Positions 27,658 through 38,400 of a DNA stretch of 64,000 nucleotides are shown here, piece after piece. The DNA lies in NCBI GenBank assembly GCA_013399855.1, contig VXAY01000723.1, positions 599,477 to 663,476 on the forward strand, read 5' to 3'. This DNA is from Oxyruncus cristatus (lineage: Eukaryota; Chordata; Aves; Passeriformes; Cotingidae). The notes beneath the pieces are model-generated. The model was not told the origin of the DNA, searched no databases, and saw only the letters and a program-made list of their open reading frames with translations. The first letter of the stretch is position 1. The number at the start of each line of letters is the position of its first letter. The translations under genes were made by a program, and so were the position numbers.

Positions 27658-27940
27658 CACAGAATCATTAAGGTTGGAAAAGACCTCTAAAATAATTGAG
27701 TCCGGCAGTTAGCCTAGTACCAGGTGTTCACCACACCTTTTGAACACTTCCAAGGATGGTGATTCCACCACTTTCCTGGCAGCTTATTCCAGTGACTGAA
27801 CACCCTTTCAGTGAAGAATTTTTTCCTAGAAGCTAATCTAAATCTCCCACGGAGCAACTTGAGGTCATTTCCACTTAATACTTTGGAGAAGACCCCCCAC
27901 CCTGCTACAACAATTTAGCTACAAATTCTCTATGTCGAAA
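27658..27940 (-). mobile_element. CR1 LINE 3' fragment, antisense
   Basis: The plus strand reads as the reverse complement of an avian CR1 3' end. It starts with agaatcattaaggttgg and aaaagacctctaaaat. Then come accaggtgttcaccac, aaggatggtgattccacc, agtgactgaacaccc, tttcagtgaagaattttttcc, taatctaaatctccc and gcaacttgaggtcatttcc. Weak similarity may continue to about 28000. The element is 5'-truncated, as most CR1 copies are, and carries no intact reverse transcriptase. The subfamily was not determined. Confidence 0.9.
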
Positions 27941-28821
27941 CTCCCCCTGGGTCATGTTCAGAGACACAATCCCCTGTGAACGCAGCTCCCTGAAGCTGGC
28001 AGAAAGGATAGACCAAAATGAAGAAGTCCCACTTGAAACGCATGTGGTGTTCAAGTTAGGACTCCTTTTTTAAGTGCCCATGTTTCAGTTTGCCTTCACA
28101 GCAGAGTGAAAAGTACACCCTGCTTTCCTCACATGCCTAGAAGTTGTATAATGGAGCATCCCATTCTCCACAATAAGAGTTTAAGAAGACCCTTCATGAA
28201 AGGGTGCAGAAGTGTGCATATCTACAAAACAAATGACAGTTAACGAAGTAAAAGGTATTTTTTTCAATACAGTCATACATTTTTGTTATCAAATTACCAT
28301 TTATTTTTTAACTGTGCACAGATACTTCGTATCCATAGTCCTCCCTTGGAAAGCAAGTGTTTATCCTGTCCTCTGAGAGACTACTTCTTGATTTATGGCT
28401 GTTAAGGGCATTTAAGTTTGTAATATCACACAAAAAAAATCGCTTGTACACTCTGCTAGGCTTTCATATTACATAGGCTTTGTCTAAACGTACCACGGAA
28501 ACCTAATTGATCTATTTGTCTCTATTTTAACATGGATTAGATTCTGCTCTATACTGGATAGACATTATGTGATAGAGTGACAAAGAAGTGCAACATGAAT
28601 AGCACCATCAGTTTAGCAAAATATTTGGGGAAAAAAAAAAAAGAAAAAGAAAACTTTTTATAAGAAGAGCCATTTAACAACTTGAAAATTAATCTTTGTT
28701 CCTGAAACAATATTGATATTCAATTTTTTTTTTCTTTCAAAAAAAGCCCTTTCCCAAGGGAGACTGTATTTTCTGAGTTCCATGTCAAACTTGATTTAAA
28801 GATTTCAATGTTTGCAGAACA
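27941..28821. other. Intergenic spacer between two CR1 fragments
   Basis: AT-rich sequence with short A and T runs, for example at about 28630-28652. The first 60 bases may be degraded CR1. No gene is seen. Confidence 0.6.
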
Positions 28822-28975
28822 GGATCATAGGTTAAATTCAGGCTGCAAAAGATCTCAGGAGTTCTCTGCATTAACCTCCTGCTCAAGAAGGGTCAGTTCG
28901 GAGGCCAGCTCGGGTTGTTCAGGGCTTTATTCAGTCAGGTGTTGAAAACTTTCAAGGGTGGAGACTGAACAATAA
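28822..28975 (-). mobile_element. Older CR1 LINE fragment, antisense
   Basis: ggatcataggtt at the left edge resembles a CR1 3' terminus. The segment then reads taacctcctgctcaagaagg, gtcagttcgg, ggttgttcagggctttattc, aggtgttgaaaactttcaag and ggtggagactgaac. This matches the reverse complement of avian CR1 consensus as I remember it. It is more diverged than the copy at 27658, so it is probably an older insertion. Confidence 0.65.
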
Positions 28976-30840
28976 ATGTTTATTCAAATATGGGCATTTG
29001 GCTGAATATGCTCAAACCCCAAACTCTACCAGTACAAGCTTCTCCATTTCTACCCCACACCCCTGGTGCAACCAAACCTACCAAATCACGAAATGTTTAA
29101 CAGGTGAAATGAACCTCAGAAAATCATTAAAGGCTAAATTCAAAGCCCACTGAAATCAATGAAGCAATGCCCTTAGTATTTATCTAGCACCTCTAAGGGA
29201 AATGTTTTAGCAGATGACACTGAAGAAAGGAAGTGTCTGGTGGGATCAGGACAGGTGGTGAATACATGGCTCTTGTCAGGGATGGAGGAAGGCTGAGAGC
29301 TGAATTCAGGTTAAGGAAGGAGTCAAACCACCAAGTGTTGCTCTGTGCCCTGAGAGCAGCCTCAATCCTGGGATATTTACTGAAAACCTCTGCCATAAAT
29401 ATTAGCAGAGCAGCGGATATTACAGGGAGAGTGGAGAATGGAGCAGTGCTCATGTCCCATCTCCACACTGAATTTATTATCAAAAGGCCTGATTCTCCTC
29501 TTTCTTTTCAGGAAGTCAAGAACTGCTTCCCTGAAAGCAATCCTGTAAAAACACCCTAAGATGTGAATCAGGCTGAAAGTCACTGGCTTAATTCTTCCTT
29601 AAAGCTTCTGCACTTCAGTTTTAACTGGGGAAAACAGTAAGAAAATGAGACAGAAAAAAACTAAACCAATATTCCAAGTACACATATTTATAAGCAGGCA
29701 TATTACATTCAATTTTTTCATCTTTTCACCTAGGTTCCCTCATTACTTATGATGATAAAAAAGAGCTTGCACAAGGCTGAGTGATATTTTGATACAGATC
29801 TTTTAAAGAAAACTGATAATTCCAATAAACACTTTCCTAGAAATTAATAATTTGGATGTTTTGCATCTTTCGTTTGTTTGTTTTAAATCACAGAATTCAC
29901 AAGATCAAAATTAGGTACATTTTTCAGGTTTTAAAAGTTAGTGCCATGTTTCAGTGGGAGCCTGAAAACAAAACAAAACACATTTCAATTACAATAAGCA
30001 AAGAATTTCTTGTCCTAACAAACAATTAAATACTGTTATGGGATTTCATTCAACCTTGCCATTCACCAAAATATTTCAGGCCAAGGATCAAGATGACTTG
30101 AAGTTTTAAGTTGCATTATAAATAAAGCCTGACCCTGGGGGAACCTATTTGGATATTATCAAGAAATATAAAGAATTCAGCAGCATGTTAGTGGGCACTG
30201 CAAAAGTATATGAGAAGTCTAGAGCAGCTGCAACTGTATCCTGGTTGTTTAAAATTTGGGGTTTTTTGACATGGCTGTGCATCCAGTATACAATCTTCTT
30301 GTCAATAACATTGGGGCAATCAATGTGTGCAAAAAATGATCTTGCAAATATGGCATATTTGTAGCCACATACTTTCTACCTGTCAGTATAGTTTAAAGGC
30401 AGTGAGTGAGGAAAGTTCAGTAGATGCAGCATCTGTCATAGGTCTCATAGGATGGATAGGATGGTCTCAGTTTTATTTTGTCTCATGTGTCATGCAACAC
30501 ATCTGGGCAAAAGGACACTTGCTTTGGCTATCCCAGCCTCCTTAATGGCAAAACAGCAGCAGCAGCAAGCAGTGGCTTCATACTGTCATATGTATTTGTC
30601 TAGCTGGCATCGCCCCTTCATCTCACTGATAATTTGGTGCTTCCTAAATTTCACTCTTCTTCAGAGTGCTCATCACCTTGCATCTTTCAACATGGTCAGC
30701 TTTCACTTTCCTTCCCACCCAAACCACAATGAGATTCAGACAAAGTGTACAAACATCAAATCTGCATGTGCTTTTGTGTGCATCTGTCTGTCCAAACAGT
30801 TCTTAGAAACACTAGCTGGCATATTTTGTTATTTTAGTTT
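28976..30840 (-). other. CEFIP: Region downstream of CEFIP, including its probable 3' UTR
   Basis: This is AT-rich sequence with no coding exon. Minus-strand AATAAA hexamers (TTTATT on plus) occur at 30472-30477 and 29473-29478. The first would give a 3' UTR of about 370-390 bases but lacks a clear GT-rich downstream element. The true end is not determined. Confidence 0.4.
30472..30477 (-). terminator. CEFIP: Candidate poly(A) signal for CEFIP
   Basis: TTTATT on the plus strand gives AATAAA on the minus strand, about 364 bases after the CEFIP stop codon. The sequence downstream in the sense direction is not GU-rich, so use is uncertain. The alternative at 29473-29478 would give a longer UTR. 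Confidence 0.3.
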
Positions 30841-33800
30841 TCAAGATACTCCTTCAGCAGCAAAATCATCTAAATCAGTGAGGGTCACTATGCCAGTATT
30901 TGGGTTTGGGCTTATGTCCTTTCCTAAGTGAACTTGAATTTCTTCAGCATCTTGACTGTAGGAGTAAGAGGCCGGTTCAATATAGGGCTGAGTGTCCATA
31001 GATGCAGTGTATCTGTAGTCCTGCTGGACATCATCAGGTAGTTCAGCTGGTTCTGGGACAGCAGGCATTGTCCAGGTGGGTTTAGAGAGCTGAGAAGGTG
31101 ACTTCAGCACTGCTACTGATGAAGCCGGTAAAGGCAACACTCTAGGGTAGGAGGCATAGGAAGAATTCTTAATTTCTGAAGAGGTGTGCTGGTATAAATT
31201 CTGTTCCAAGGAAGGGATTGAGACTTGAACATATTTGCCAGTTTCTGGGTCATAAAATGTCTTTAAATTAACTTCAGCTGGTAAATCAACCACATAGTAC
31301 TGACCAGAGTCAGGGTCTTGGAGGAGTTTACGCTGGGTTGAAGAGGGTGAAGGGCTTACTGCTGGTGCAACGCTGGGTCTTCCAGTACTATTTTCTGTGG
31401 GAGTAAAACTTGAGTGAAGGCAAGGATGGAGGGGAGAATATCCTAAGGGTGAAGCAGATGCTATTGTCTGTCCAGAATGAGAAGGATTTCTCCCTACAGC
31501 ATCTGTATGCTCAGTCTGATGTTTTTTCTGCTGCTCTTGCATTTTCTTTCTCCTGCTTGCCAGCTTTTTGGCACGACGCAGAGCCTTTTCTGTTTTTGGT
31601 GGCACAGTGGGTGGCTTGCCTGTTGTTCTCTCACCAAGTCCCTCAGGCTCCAGCCTCACAGCTTCCCCTGCAACATCAGAAAGCAGGTTCTTCTGTGCTG
31701 GATCAGGTATCTCTTCTGCAGGCATATAAGCTTGCCTCTTTAGTGCCATGTTCAGCAAGGTAGGATTTATAACATCCTCTGTCTCTCTAAGGCTAGAAAT
31801 AGTTGGTTTATCTGACAATGAACTGGCAGCAATAGAAGGCATTGTGCTGCCTGACCTGGGGCTTGGAACAGCAGAGCATATAAGATTGTCTAACAAAACT
31901 GGTGCACCTTCTGTATGTAGGATGTCCTCTAAAGTGTCATTGGATACAGAAGAATATGTGTGGTCCTCTGATATGGAGCCAGTCACAGGGGAAATTGTCT
32001 CCCTAGTGATTATTTTTTTCGCACAAGAGCCACCTTTGCGATTAGATAAATGATGATTCTTAAAGTAGTTTGTTTTAATTTCTGCAGGATAGCTGGGGTT
32101 GTTTTGTGCTTGGTCATTTTCCAGACCTATAATTGTCTGTGTTAAGCTGTGTCTTGCCTTTGTAGTCTGAGGCTTCTCCTTATTTCTGCAGACACTTCCC
32201 TCATTCGTTTTCGCACCTTTAGTTAACAAAACAAAAGTCTTTCTATCTTCTTCCATCAGTTTCCCTAAAGAAAAGGTCTCCGTACCTTCCAGAAGATGAG
32301 GATCCAGTGTTGCTGAAGTAGATTCAGGCTCACTGGCTTCTTTCCCTCTGTCATGTGCTCCATCGCTCACATTCTGCTGACCTTTGTGTCTTGATGCCGA
32401 CCAGCCTATCTCCTGGGCATGCAACAAGTTTCGGTGTTGCTTGTTGTAAACTGCTGGGGGCATAAACCTACGTTCCATTTCCTTATAACTGCTGCTAACT
32501 GTGTCATCCAGGGAAAAGGACCTGAATAGGGGCAGCTTGACAGCCCTTATTACTTGAGGTGACCTGAATGTGTTATCTTTAATCATAAACAGGCTGGGTT
32601 TGGTTGAGCTTGAAGATGTTGGTGTTTGCGGTTCCTCACACCTGGGGATGGACCTGTCCCTTACACTGTCGGAAGTAGAATTTGCGCTGTTGGCCTCTTC
32701 CCTTTCCTCTCTCCCTGCTTTCTCTTTCGTTAAGCTCCTCTGCTCATTTCCAGTAACCTTTTCCTCCCTCTTCTCTGCTGCACTAATTCCAGGGCTGATA
32801 CAATATTGCAGTTCATCTTCGCCAACCCCTTTCCCTGTCTCCTTGTGTCTTTTCTTGGTATCTGCACCCATTTCACTCTCAGTCCTCTGGCTTTCTTGAA
32901 GGCATGCTGCCTGCATCAGGGGCACTTGCAGAAATGGCTCCCCCTGAAGTGGCTGCTCTACTGTGGAGACAAAAGATTGCTCCGAAGAACTAGTGCTTCT
33001 TTTGCGTTGTGCTTCATGGCCAGGAACCACAATGTTGGTTTGGGCATCGCTGTAAGGTACATCTTCCACTGCTGAGAGTTGGCTTAGGAGTGTTTTGAAG
33101 GCAAAATTTTCATTCTGAATAGCAGCTTGTCTCTCATTTTCCTCACCCTGGGCACTGTGATTTTGCATGGGCTGCCCAGGTGTTTTGTCCACATTGTTTC
33201 TACTGAACGGCCTCTGTGCTGTGTACTGCAGATGTTTTCCTAAATCAGGTTCATGTGATTCATGTCTGAACAAGAAGTTTTCATTATCCCTTGTGCTTTT
33301 AACCAGATCTTCATGTTTTGAATCATCTTGCTGCAAGCTGTCTCCAGTTTGGTAAAAGGAAAGGTCTGCTGTTGTCTGGGGTGATCTCAAAGTCAGGTAA
33401 TTGTCTGTAAAGTGTCCGGTTGGGTCAGTTGTATTGTCCTTTTCCTGAACACTGCCAGACAATACGGAAGCTATATCACTCAATTCATCTTTCTCTGTAA
33501 TATTTTTCTTACTTTTTTCATGCAAAGTCGAGACTGAGGCATTCAATTTTGTACTCTCCTGTATATTTTCCCTAGTTTTATTTTTCTCCTCCAAAGCCCT
33601 TAACAGTGGAGAAGGGGTATAGATGCTTTTAACACGTTTACGCACATCCTTCAAGTTGAATAGCAGACTTGATGCTGTCAGTTTGTAACTATCCCAAGAC
33701 CTGTAATCACCCAAGCTGCTCTCCTCGTGGTCTCTCGATGCTGTGCCCTCAGTGGGAGGAGGTGTCAGTGGGATCAGCTCACTTTCAACAGTGTCCACCT

Positions 33801-35475
33801 CCTGTTTTGGTGGTATGACAGGCGTTAGGAGTTCAGTGATGTTGAAAGAGGGACTGATTGATCTAGGGGAGTTTACCTGTTTAGCCAGAGGAGTCACATC
33901 CAGACCAGGTTCGGCACCAGTCAGCTTTTCAGACAATGAACATGTCTTGTGTCTGTCTGTGAACTTCTCCTTTGCAGCCTGTCTCCTCTCTGCTGCCCCT
34001 TCTGCAACCCTCTGTCTTCTCCAGGGTGGACAGGTATTGCCCAGCTGGGGGCTGGGGGATTCCTCTTCAGTTAAGGTGGGCTGGGGTCTTGGTGGAGGTG
34101 GGCTGGGTGCCTGGAACGTGAGTGAGGGTGAAACCATTCTATACGACACAGACTGGGGTGAGACAGAGGCTTGGGACATGGCAGTGGGGGAAAGTCGAGC
34201 TGGCACTGGGGGTGGTGGCACAGGAGGGGCTTCAGAGGTAGGGGATGTTGGAGGATGGCCCTCCTGGGTGGGGGGTGGAAGAGGAAGTGCCTGTGTGGCC
34301 GGGGGTGGCCGAGGGGGACCCTGGTGTGCATGGTTCCTAGGGGGAGGTGTGGGAGGAAAACCAGCAGGAAATTTGTTTTCTGAAGGGAGGGGACCCTCAG
34401 GTACATATACAGCTGGGGGAGGGAAAGCAGCTTCTGGTGGAATTGGCTTCGTCTGAAAATCCTTCTCTTGCTTCTTAGCAACAGTGGTCATGACAGGTGA
34501 CAATTTATGTTCACGTGTGTTGGATCCTTTAATAAATGGTGCTTCTTCCAGGTATGAAAGACCTTCCTTTTTCATTTTTATATCAACAAATTTCTCCTTT
34601 TCAGTCAATTTTTTATGATGAACATTCCATGATTCAAAAGCACTATTCTCACTGTGAAGAAAATTACCTTTTTTTGCTGGCTCATTAACTTTCACGTTTC
34701 TGTTTTTTAAAGCCTTTTTAGAAGAACGGGAAAAATTTGACTTGGCTACTTTTGACATCTCAATCAGCACAGGATAATAACCATCAGAGCCACCATAACC
34801 CATGTCCACTTTATTAGGTCTTTCCTGTGGCTCATGTTTGCCACTGAGACGGTGACTACCTTGACCAGCTTCAGAAAATTCAGAAAGTTCCTGGCGGATG
34901 CTTAAAATGTCTGTATCATCCCAGCAAGCAATATCATTTCCATGATTTATTTTATGTTTTTGAAAGCTATTTTTAACGGGCTGCTTATTTGCTGTCAGAG
35001 AACTTCCTGACCCTTGGTCTGCAGTCTTATCAAATGTCTTAATCAACGAGGACACTTTTGAAACATGCTTATTGTTTGTTGGACCAGGGACTGGCAAATT
35101 CAGTGTTTTCCTTTCCGTGGCAAAGGCGTTATTTTTAGCAATCCTTTTCTCCTCCGGAGCACACTTTGGTAACTGCTGGAATGTGGAAGCCCATATTGTA
35201 TGTTCATTGTTTCTTGCTGTTAGCTTGTCACAGACATTGCTTTTCCTGATGTCATGGTTTAACGTCCCTGAGTGAATTTTAGCAGACAACTGGAGGGCAA
35301 AGTCAGGTGAAATGGCAAGTTCTGGTTCATTGTAAGAGTCTTCGAGTTCTGCTACACACAAACTTTTGAAGGCCCGATCTGTGAGGCTGCTCACCTCTCT
35401 GTCTGCGTCATCCAGGAGACTCCCAATACTTGAGGAATCACTGTGTCCTTCTGTGTGTTTCTTATTTCCCTGCAT
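30841..35475 (-). CDS. CEFIP: CEFIP: cardiac-enriched FHL2-interacting protein (C10orf71 orthologue)
   Basis: A single unbroken 1544-codon exon; human CEFIP is about 1435 aa from memory. The mammalian protein is enriched in heart and skeletal muscle, lies at the Z-disc, binds FHL2 and is linked to calcineurin-NFAT hypertrophy signalling. The N-terminus MQGNKK is followed by SDSSSIGSLLDDADREVSSL and TDRAFKSLC, the family hallmark. Residues about 338-471 are very proline-rich with PPPP runs. A basic stretch (RRAKKLASRRKK) lies near 1292-1310. A conserved block, DPDSGQYYVVDLP then KTFYDPETGKYVQVSIP, is near 1386-1420. The C-terminus LTDLDDFAAEGVS ends at TGA. No globular domain or membrane segment is evident. 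The start has A at -3 and an in-frame TGA six bases upstream, which fixes the ATG within this exon. It is convergent with DRGX, as in human. Confidence 0.95.
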   Translation of the reverse strand: MQGNKKHTEGHSDSSSIGSLLDDADREVSSLTDRAFKSLCVAELEDSYNEPELAISPDFALQLSAKIHSGTLNHDIRKSNVCDKLTARNNEHTIWASTFQQLPKCAPEEKRIAKNNAFATERKTLNLPVPGPTNNKHVSKVSSLIKTFDKTADQGSGSSLTANKQPVKNSFQKHKINHGNDIACWDDTDILSIRQELSEFSEAGQGSHRLSGKHEPQERPNKVDMGYGGSDGYYPVLIEMSKVAKSNFSRSSKKALKNRNVKVNEPAKKGNFLHSENSAFESWNVHHKKLTEKEKFVDIKMKKEGLSYLEEAPFIKGSNTREHKLSPVMTTVAKKQEKDFQTKPIPPEAAFPPPAVYVPEGPLPSENKFPAGFPPTPPPRNHAHQGPPRPPPATQALPLPPPTQEGHPPTSPTSEAPPVPPPPVPARLSPTAMSQASVSPQSVSYRMVSPSLTFQAPSPPPPRPQPTLTEEESPSPQLGNTCPPWRRQRVAEGAAERRQAAKEKFTDRHKTCSLSEKLTGAEPGLDVTPLAKQVNSPRSISPSFNITELLTPVIPPKQEVDTVESELIPLTPPPTEGTASRDHEESSLGDYRSWDSYKLTASSLLFNLKDVRKRVKSIYTPSPLLRALEEKNKTRENIQESTKLNASVSTLHEKSKKNITEKDELSDIASVLSGSVQEKDNTTDPTGHFTDNYLTLRSPQTTADLSFYQTGDSLQQDDSKHEDLVKSTRDNENFLFRHESHEPDLGKHLQYTAQRPFSRNNVDKTPGQPMQNHSAQGEENERQAAIQNENFAFKTLLSQLSAVEDVPYSDAQTNIVVPGHEAQRKRSTSSSEQSFVSTVEQPLQGEPFLQVPLMQAACLQESQRTESEMGADTKKRHKETGKGVGEDELQYCISPGISAAEKREEKVTGNEQRSLTKEKAGREEREEANSANSTSDSVRDRSIPRCEEPQTPTSSSSTKPSLFMIKDNTFRSPQVIRAVKLPLFRSFSLDDTVSSSYKEMERRFMPPAVYNKQHRNLLHAQEIGWSASRHKGQQNVSDGAHDRGKEASEPESTSATLDPHLLEGTETFSLGKLMEEDRKTFVLLTKGAKTNEGSVCRNKEKPQTTKARHSLTQTIIGLENDQAQNNPSYPAEIKTNYFKNHHLSNRKGGSCAKKIITRETISPVTGSISEDHTYSSVSNDTLEDILHTEGAPVLLDNLICSAVPSPRSGSTMPSIAASSLSDKPTISSLRETEDVINPTLLNMALKRQAYMPAEEIPDPAQKNLLSDVAGEAVRLEPEGLGERTTGKPPTVPPKTEKALRRAKKLASRRKKMQEQQKKHQTEHTDAVGRNPSHSGQTIASASPLGYSPLHPCLHSSFTPTENSTGRPSVAPAVSPSPSSTQRKLLQDPDSGQYYVVDLPAEVNLKTFYDPETGKYVQVSIPSLEQNLYQHTSSEIKNSSYASYPRVLPLPASSVAVLKSPSQLSKPTWTMPAVPEPAELPDDVQQDYRYTASMDTQPYIEPASYSYSQDAEEIQVHLGKDISPNPNTGIVTLTDLDDFAAEGVS

Positions 35476-35491
35476 TGTTCATGAGAGTCAT
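35462..35491 (-). promoter_or_regulatory. CEFIP: Short upstream ORF overlapping the CEFIP start
   Basis: An ATG at 35491 opens a frame of nine codons plus stop (MTLMNNAGK), with a second in-frame ATG at 35482. The frame runs across the CEFIP ATG at 35475 and ends at TAA 35462-35464. If included in the mRNA it would compete for initiation. Inclusion depends on the 5' splice structure; a plausible acceptor (gcctcccacag, ending at 35540) would include it. Confidence 0.5.
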
Positions 35492-38400
35492 GAATGAATT
35501 ATCCAGAGGATTAACTTCAGATGTTGAACAGGCAGGTGGCTGTGGGAGGCAGTTCCAGCTGTTTGCAATTCACAAGCACAAAGCCATTCCTCTGGATGGT
35601 GTGGCTGCACATTGACTCATCTTACAGAATAGTTGAGGGAAATTTTCTTCTCTGCAAAGCCAAAAGTTATAAATTATCATTTTTCTATAGTAACACTACC
35701 AGACAGAGAACATTTTCCAGATATATCAGTCTTTGACTAATTTGCTCCTACATGTATTCTAAACAAGATGCTAGCAGCATAATAAACAACATTAAAAATC
35801 ATTGTTATTTTGGTCAATTCAAATAGCTCATGGTAGATAATTTAATTTCTGGAAAGAGCCATTAAAAAAAACCTCGTTTCACTCATATTTTTTACTTGTG
35901 CTCTTAAACAAAGACATGAGAGACAAATTTCAAGTATTTCTCTTTCCATATCTCCAACCATAAACAATTCCAAGTGCTGCATATGCATTTAGCAAAGAAG
36001 GTTAGCCATTTTTGGCCAGGAAGAATTAGTAACAAAAATTACTTAAAAAAGATGTCACTGGGTACATTGCACACTATGTCCAAAAGAAAAACCGATAAAA
36101 CTTAATCGTCACAGCTTTACCATGACAATTGCTGTGAACACAACCCTTGTTTGAGAAAGCCGAATGGCCCCACAGGTAAAGAGGGTTTACTGTGCAGGTT
36201 CCAGGCAAACATTGCTCGAGTACAATCCTTTAGCCACCCACAGCAGAACACGGTTGGGTTGGGTTGGTGTGTTGAAGCTGAAGCCGGTGCTAACATCAGC
36301 TTAGCCAGCAGAAGGCAGGAGTGCCTAGGGGACTCCAGCAGACCCACTGAAGTAGCACAGGGAACATTTGGTTTCAGTTCCAGAACGGCCCAGAGCTAAA
36401 GGTAATGCATTCAACACAACTATAAAATATCACAGCCTTCCATTAATCCCTAATTATGAGGCACAGCCAGGGCCCACGGCCTGGGGTTTTTGTCTCTTTC
36501 CACGTCAGTCTGAATACAGGATGAGGGAATCTTTGGTTGGAACAAGAAAAGCAAAATAGACCCTTCAGCTGTACTTGAAATCTATACATTAAAACTTTTT
36601 ACACTTTTTCTCTGTAAACTCTTCAGAGGCTTATTCTCACGTTCAAGGACTTGAGCAGGGTATTGAGTAAACTACTGGGAGACTCAGTTTAAAAGCATAC
36701 TCAAGAGCTGTCTAAAATTCACTCTGCAAGGAAAGTCTGATCTGTATCTCCATTTCCTCAAACAATGGCATTAAGAACCTGTGATGGGCTGAAACAACAC
36801 AATTCACATCTGTAGCAGCTTCTATGCAAGTGGAAGGCATCTCCATCTCAAGATATCTCCATCTCCACTGTAGAATTGACCAATGAAATTTAGATCTAGA
36901 TTTCAACCTCTCCAGCTGTCCAAATCCATGATTCTACCTTTGCCCATTTCAGTGAGACTCTTGGAAAGGGTCTGTTTTTCCCTATCGGTGCTGGTCAAAA
37001 TATGAAAAGTCAGAGTTGAGCTTAATCAGCTTATCAGCTGAATTGCTCAGGCTCAGTTGTTTTTTCAAATGAAAACACTCCTCACCTTCCTTTTCTATTT
37101 AAAAAAATCTCCGCCAACCTATTTTGAGACTCCAAGTGTCATAGTGAATCTAGAACCTGTTTTTCCAGCCATGCTATTCCAATGACTTATGCATAACTAC
37201 AATAGATTTACACCAGAAATAAAATAAGCTTAATAGAGCTTCTCCATCGTATTGTGTACAAAGATTTTCCAAAAGTGAATTTTACTCCCCCCCATACATT
37301 TTTGTGTATAATGCAGCAAGATAAAAGAGAAGGCAAATTAAAGACCATCCTGCTCCAGGTTTTGATTCTTAACTGTTACAAAAATGGGAAATGCAGGTAA
37401 ATACTTGCCATGTAATTTGCTTCTTGTCTTTTAGAACTCACTCTCATACTTGTATTTGGCTTCTTTTCTAATCATCTTTAGTGAGGAGGTTGAAATAGTC
37501 CAGTGATGTAGATTCGATAGAAATGTTTCTGACCAGGATGTTTCTGACCTTCGGCATGTTTTTGATCTTAAGTGAACTCTACAATTTGAAAACAAAGACA
37601 TTTGTTTGAATGATCTGAAGATTGTCTCCTATTCATTCATTAATTCTTTTGTTCACATTTTGCAACCATTTTAGGAGTGGTTTACAATATTTCTTACAAA
37701 AAGACAGGCAGCTATCCATCCCAGAGCAACAACAGTCAAATACCTGGAGGGTTTGATAGCTTGTGGAGTGCAGTCAGGTTCCTAGCAAACAACTGCCACA
37801 ATCTCCATCAAACTCTGGTAGCCCCAGCAGAGACTAACAGTTGGGTGAGCAATGGTTTCCTGGCACACCGCCCATTGCAAAGGCTGGGTAACAACTCCTG
37901 GCTAAAACGAAGGGTTGTGCCAGAAGATTTCTTCCTTGCCACTGCTACATCCCTGCTGTGCTACCCTTTCAGAGGGACTCAGAGGAAAATATGTGCCTCC
38001 ACTCCACCTGTGTATCACTTTCTACTGTCAATAAATACAGATGTCAATCTGGTGGACTGGGAACTAATGTAGCCGATGTTTGAAAGTCCATGGTTTCCAC
38101 AGTCCCTGTGGTAAAGGAGAGGAAAGGTGGACAGCTGGATTGGTAAGGGGCAGTAAACAAAACACCTTTTCCTTCCATGCGTGAACCAGAGTCAGGAGAT
38201 GCTAAAGGAAAGCTCAGCTATGGTGAACATGCATCGCTGCTGTTCTTTTGCTGTGGAAAGACCCAAGTTTCAGGCCAGTTTGCTTAATCTTTGCAAGAAT
38301 ATACTGATTTCCTGCCTGGTCCTGAGGTAATGCAAATAGCACAGTCTTCTCTAAGGAAACTTTTGAGTCAGCTCACGATATTAAAAACCTACCGGCAAAA

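Noticed and set aside
33743..34456. 237-codon plus-strand open frame, Gly/Ser-rich
   Set aside because: It is the complement of the CEFIP proline-rich coding sequence; proline codons on one strand give glycine codons on the other and suppress stops.
37677..38072. 131-codon plus-strand open frame as a possible small gene
   Set aside because: No start context, domain, splice signals or family resemblance; length is within chance for this window.
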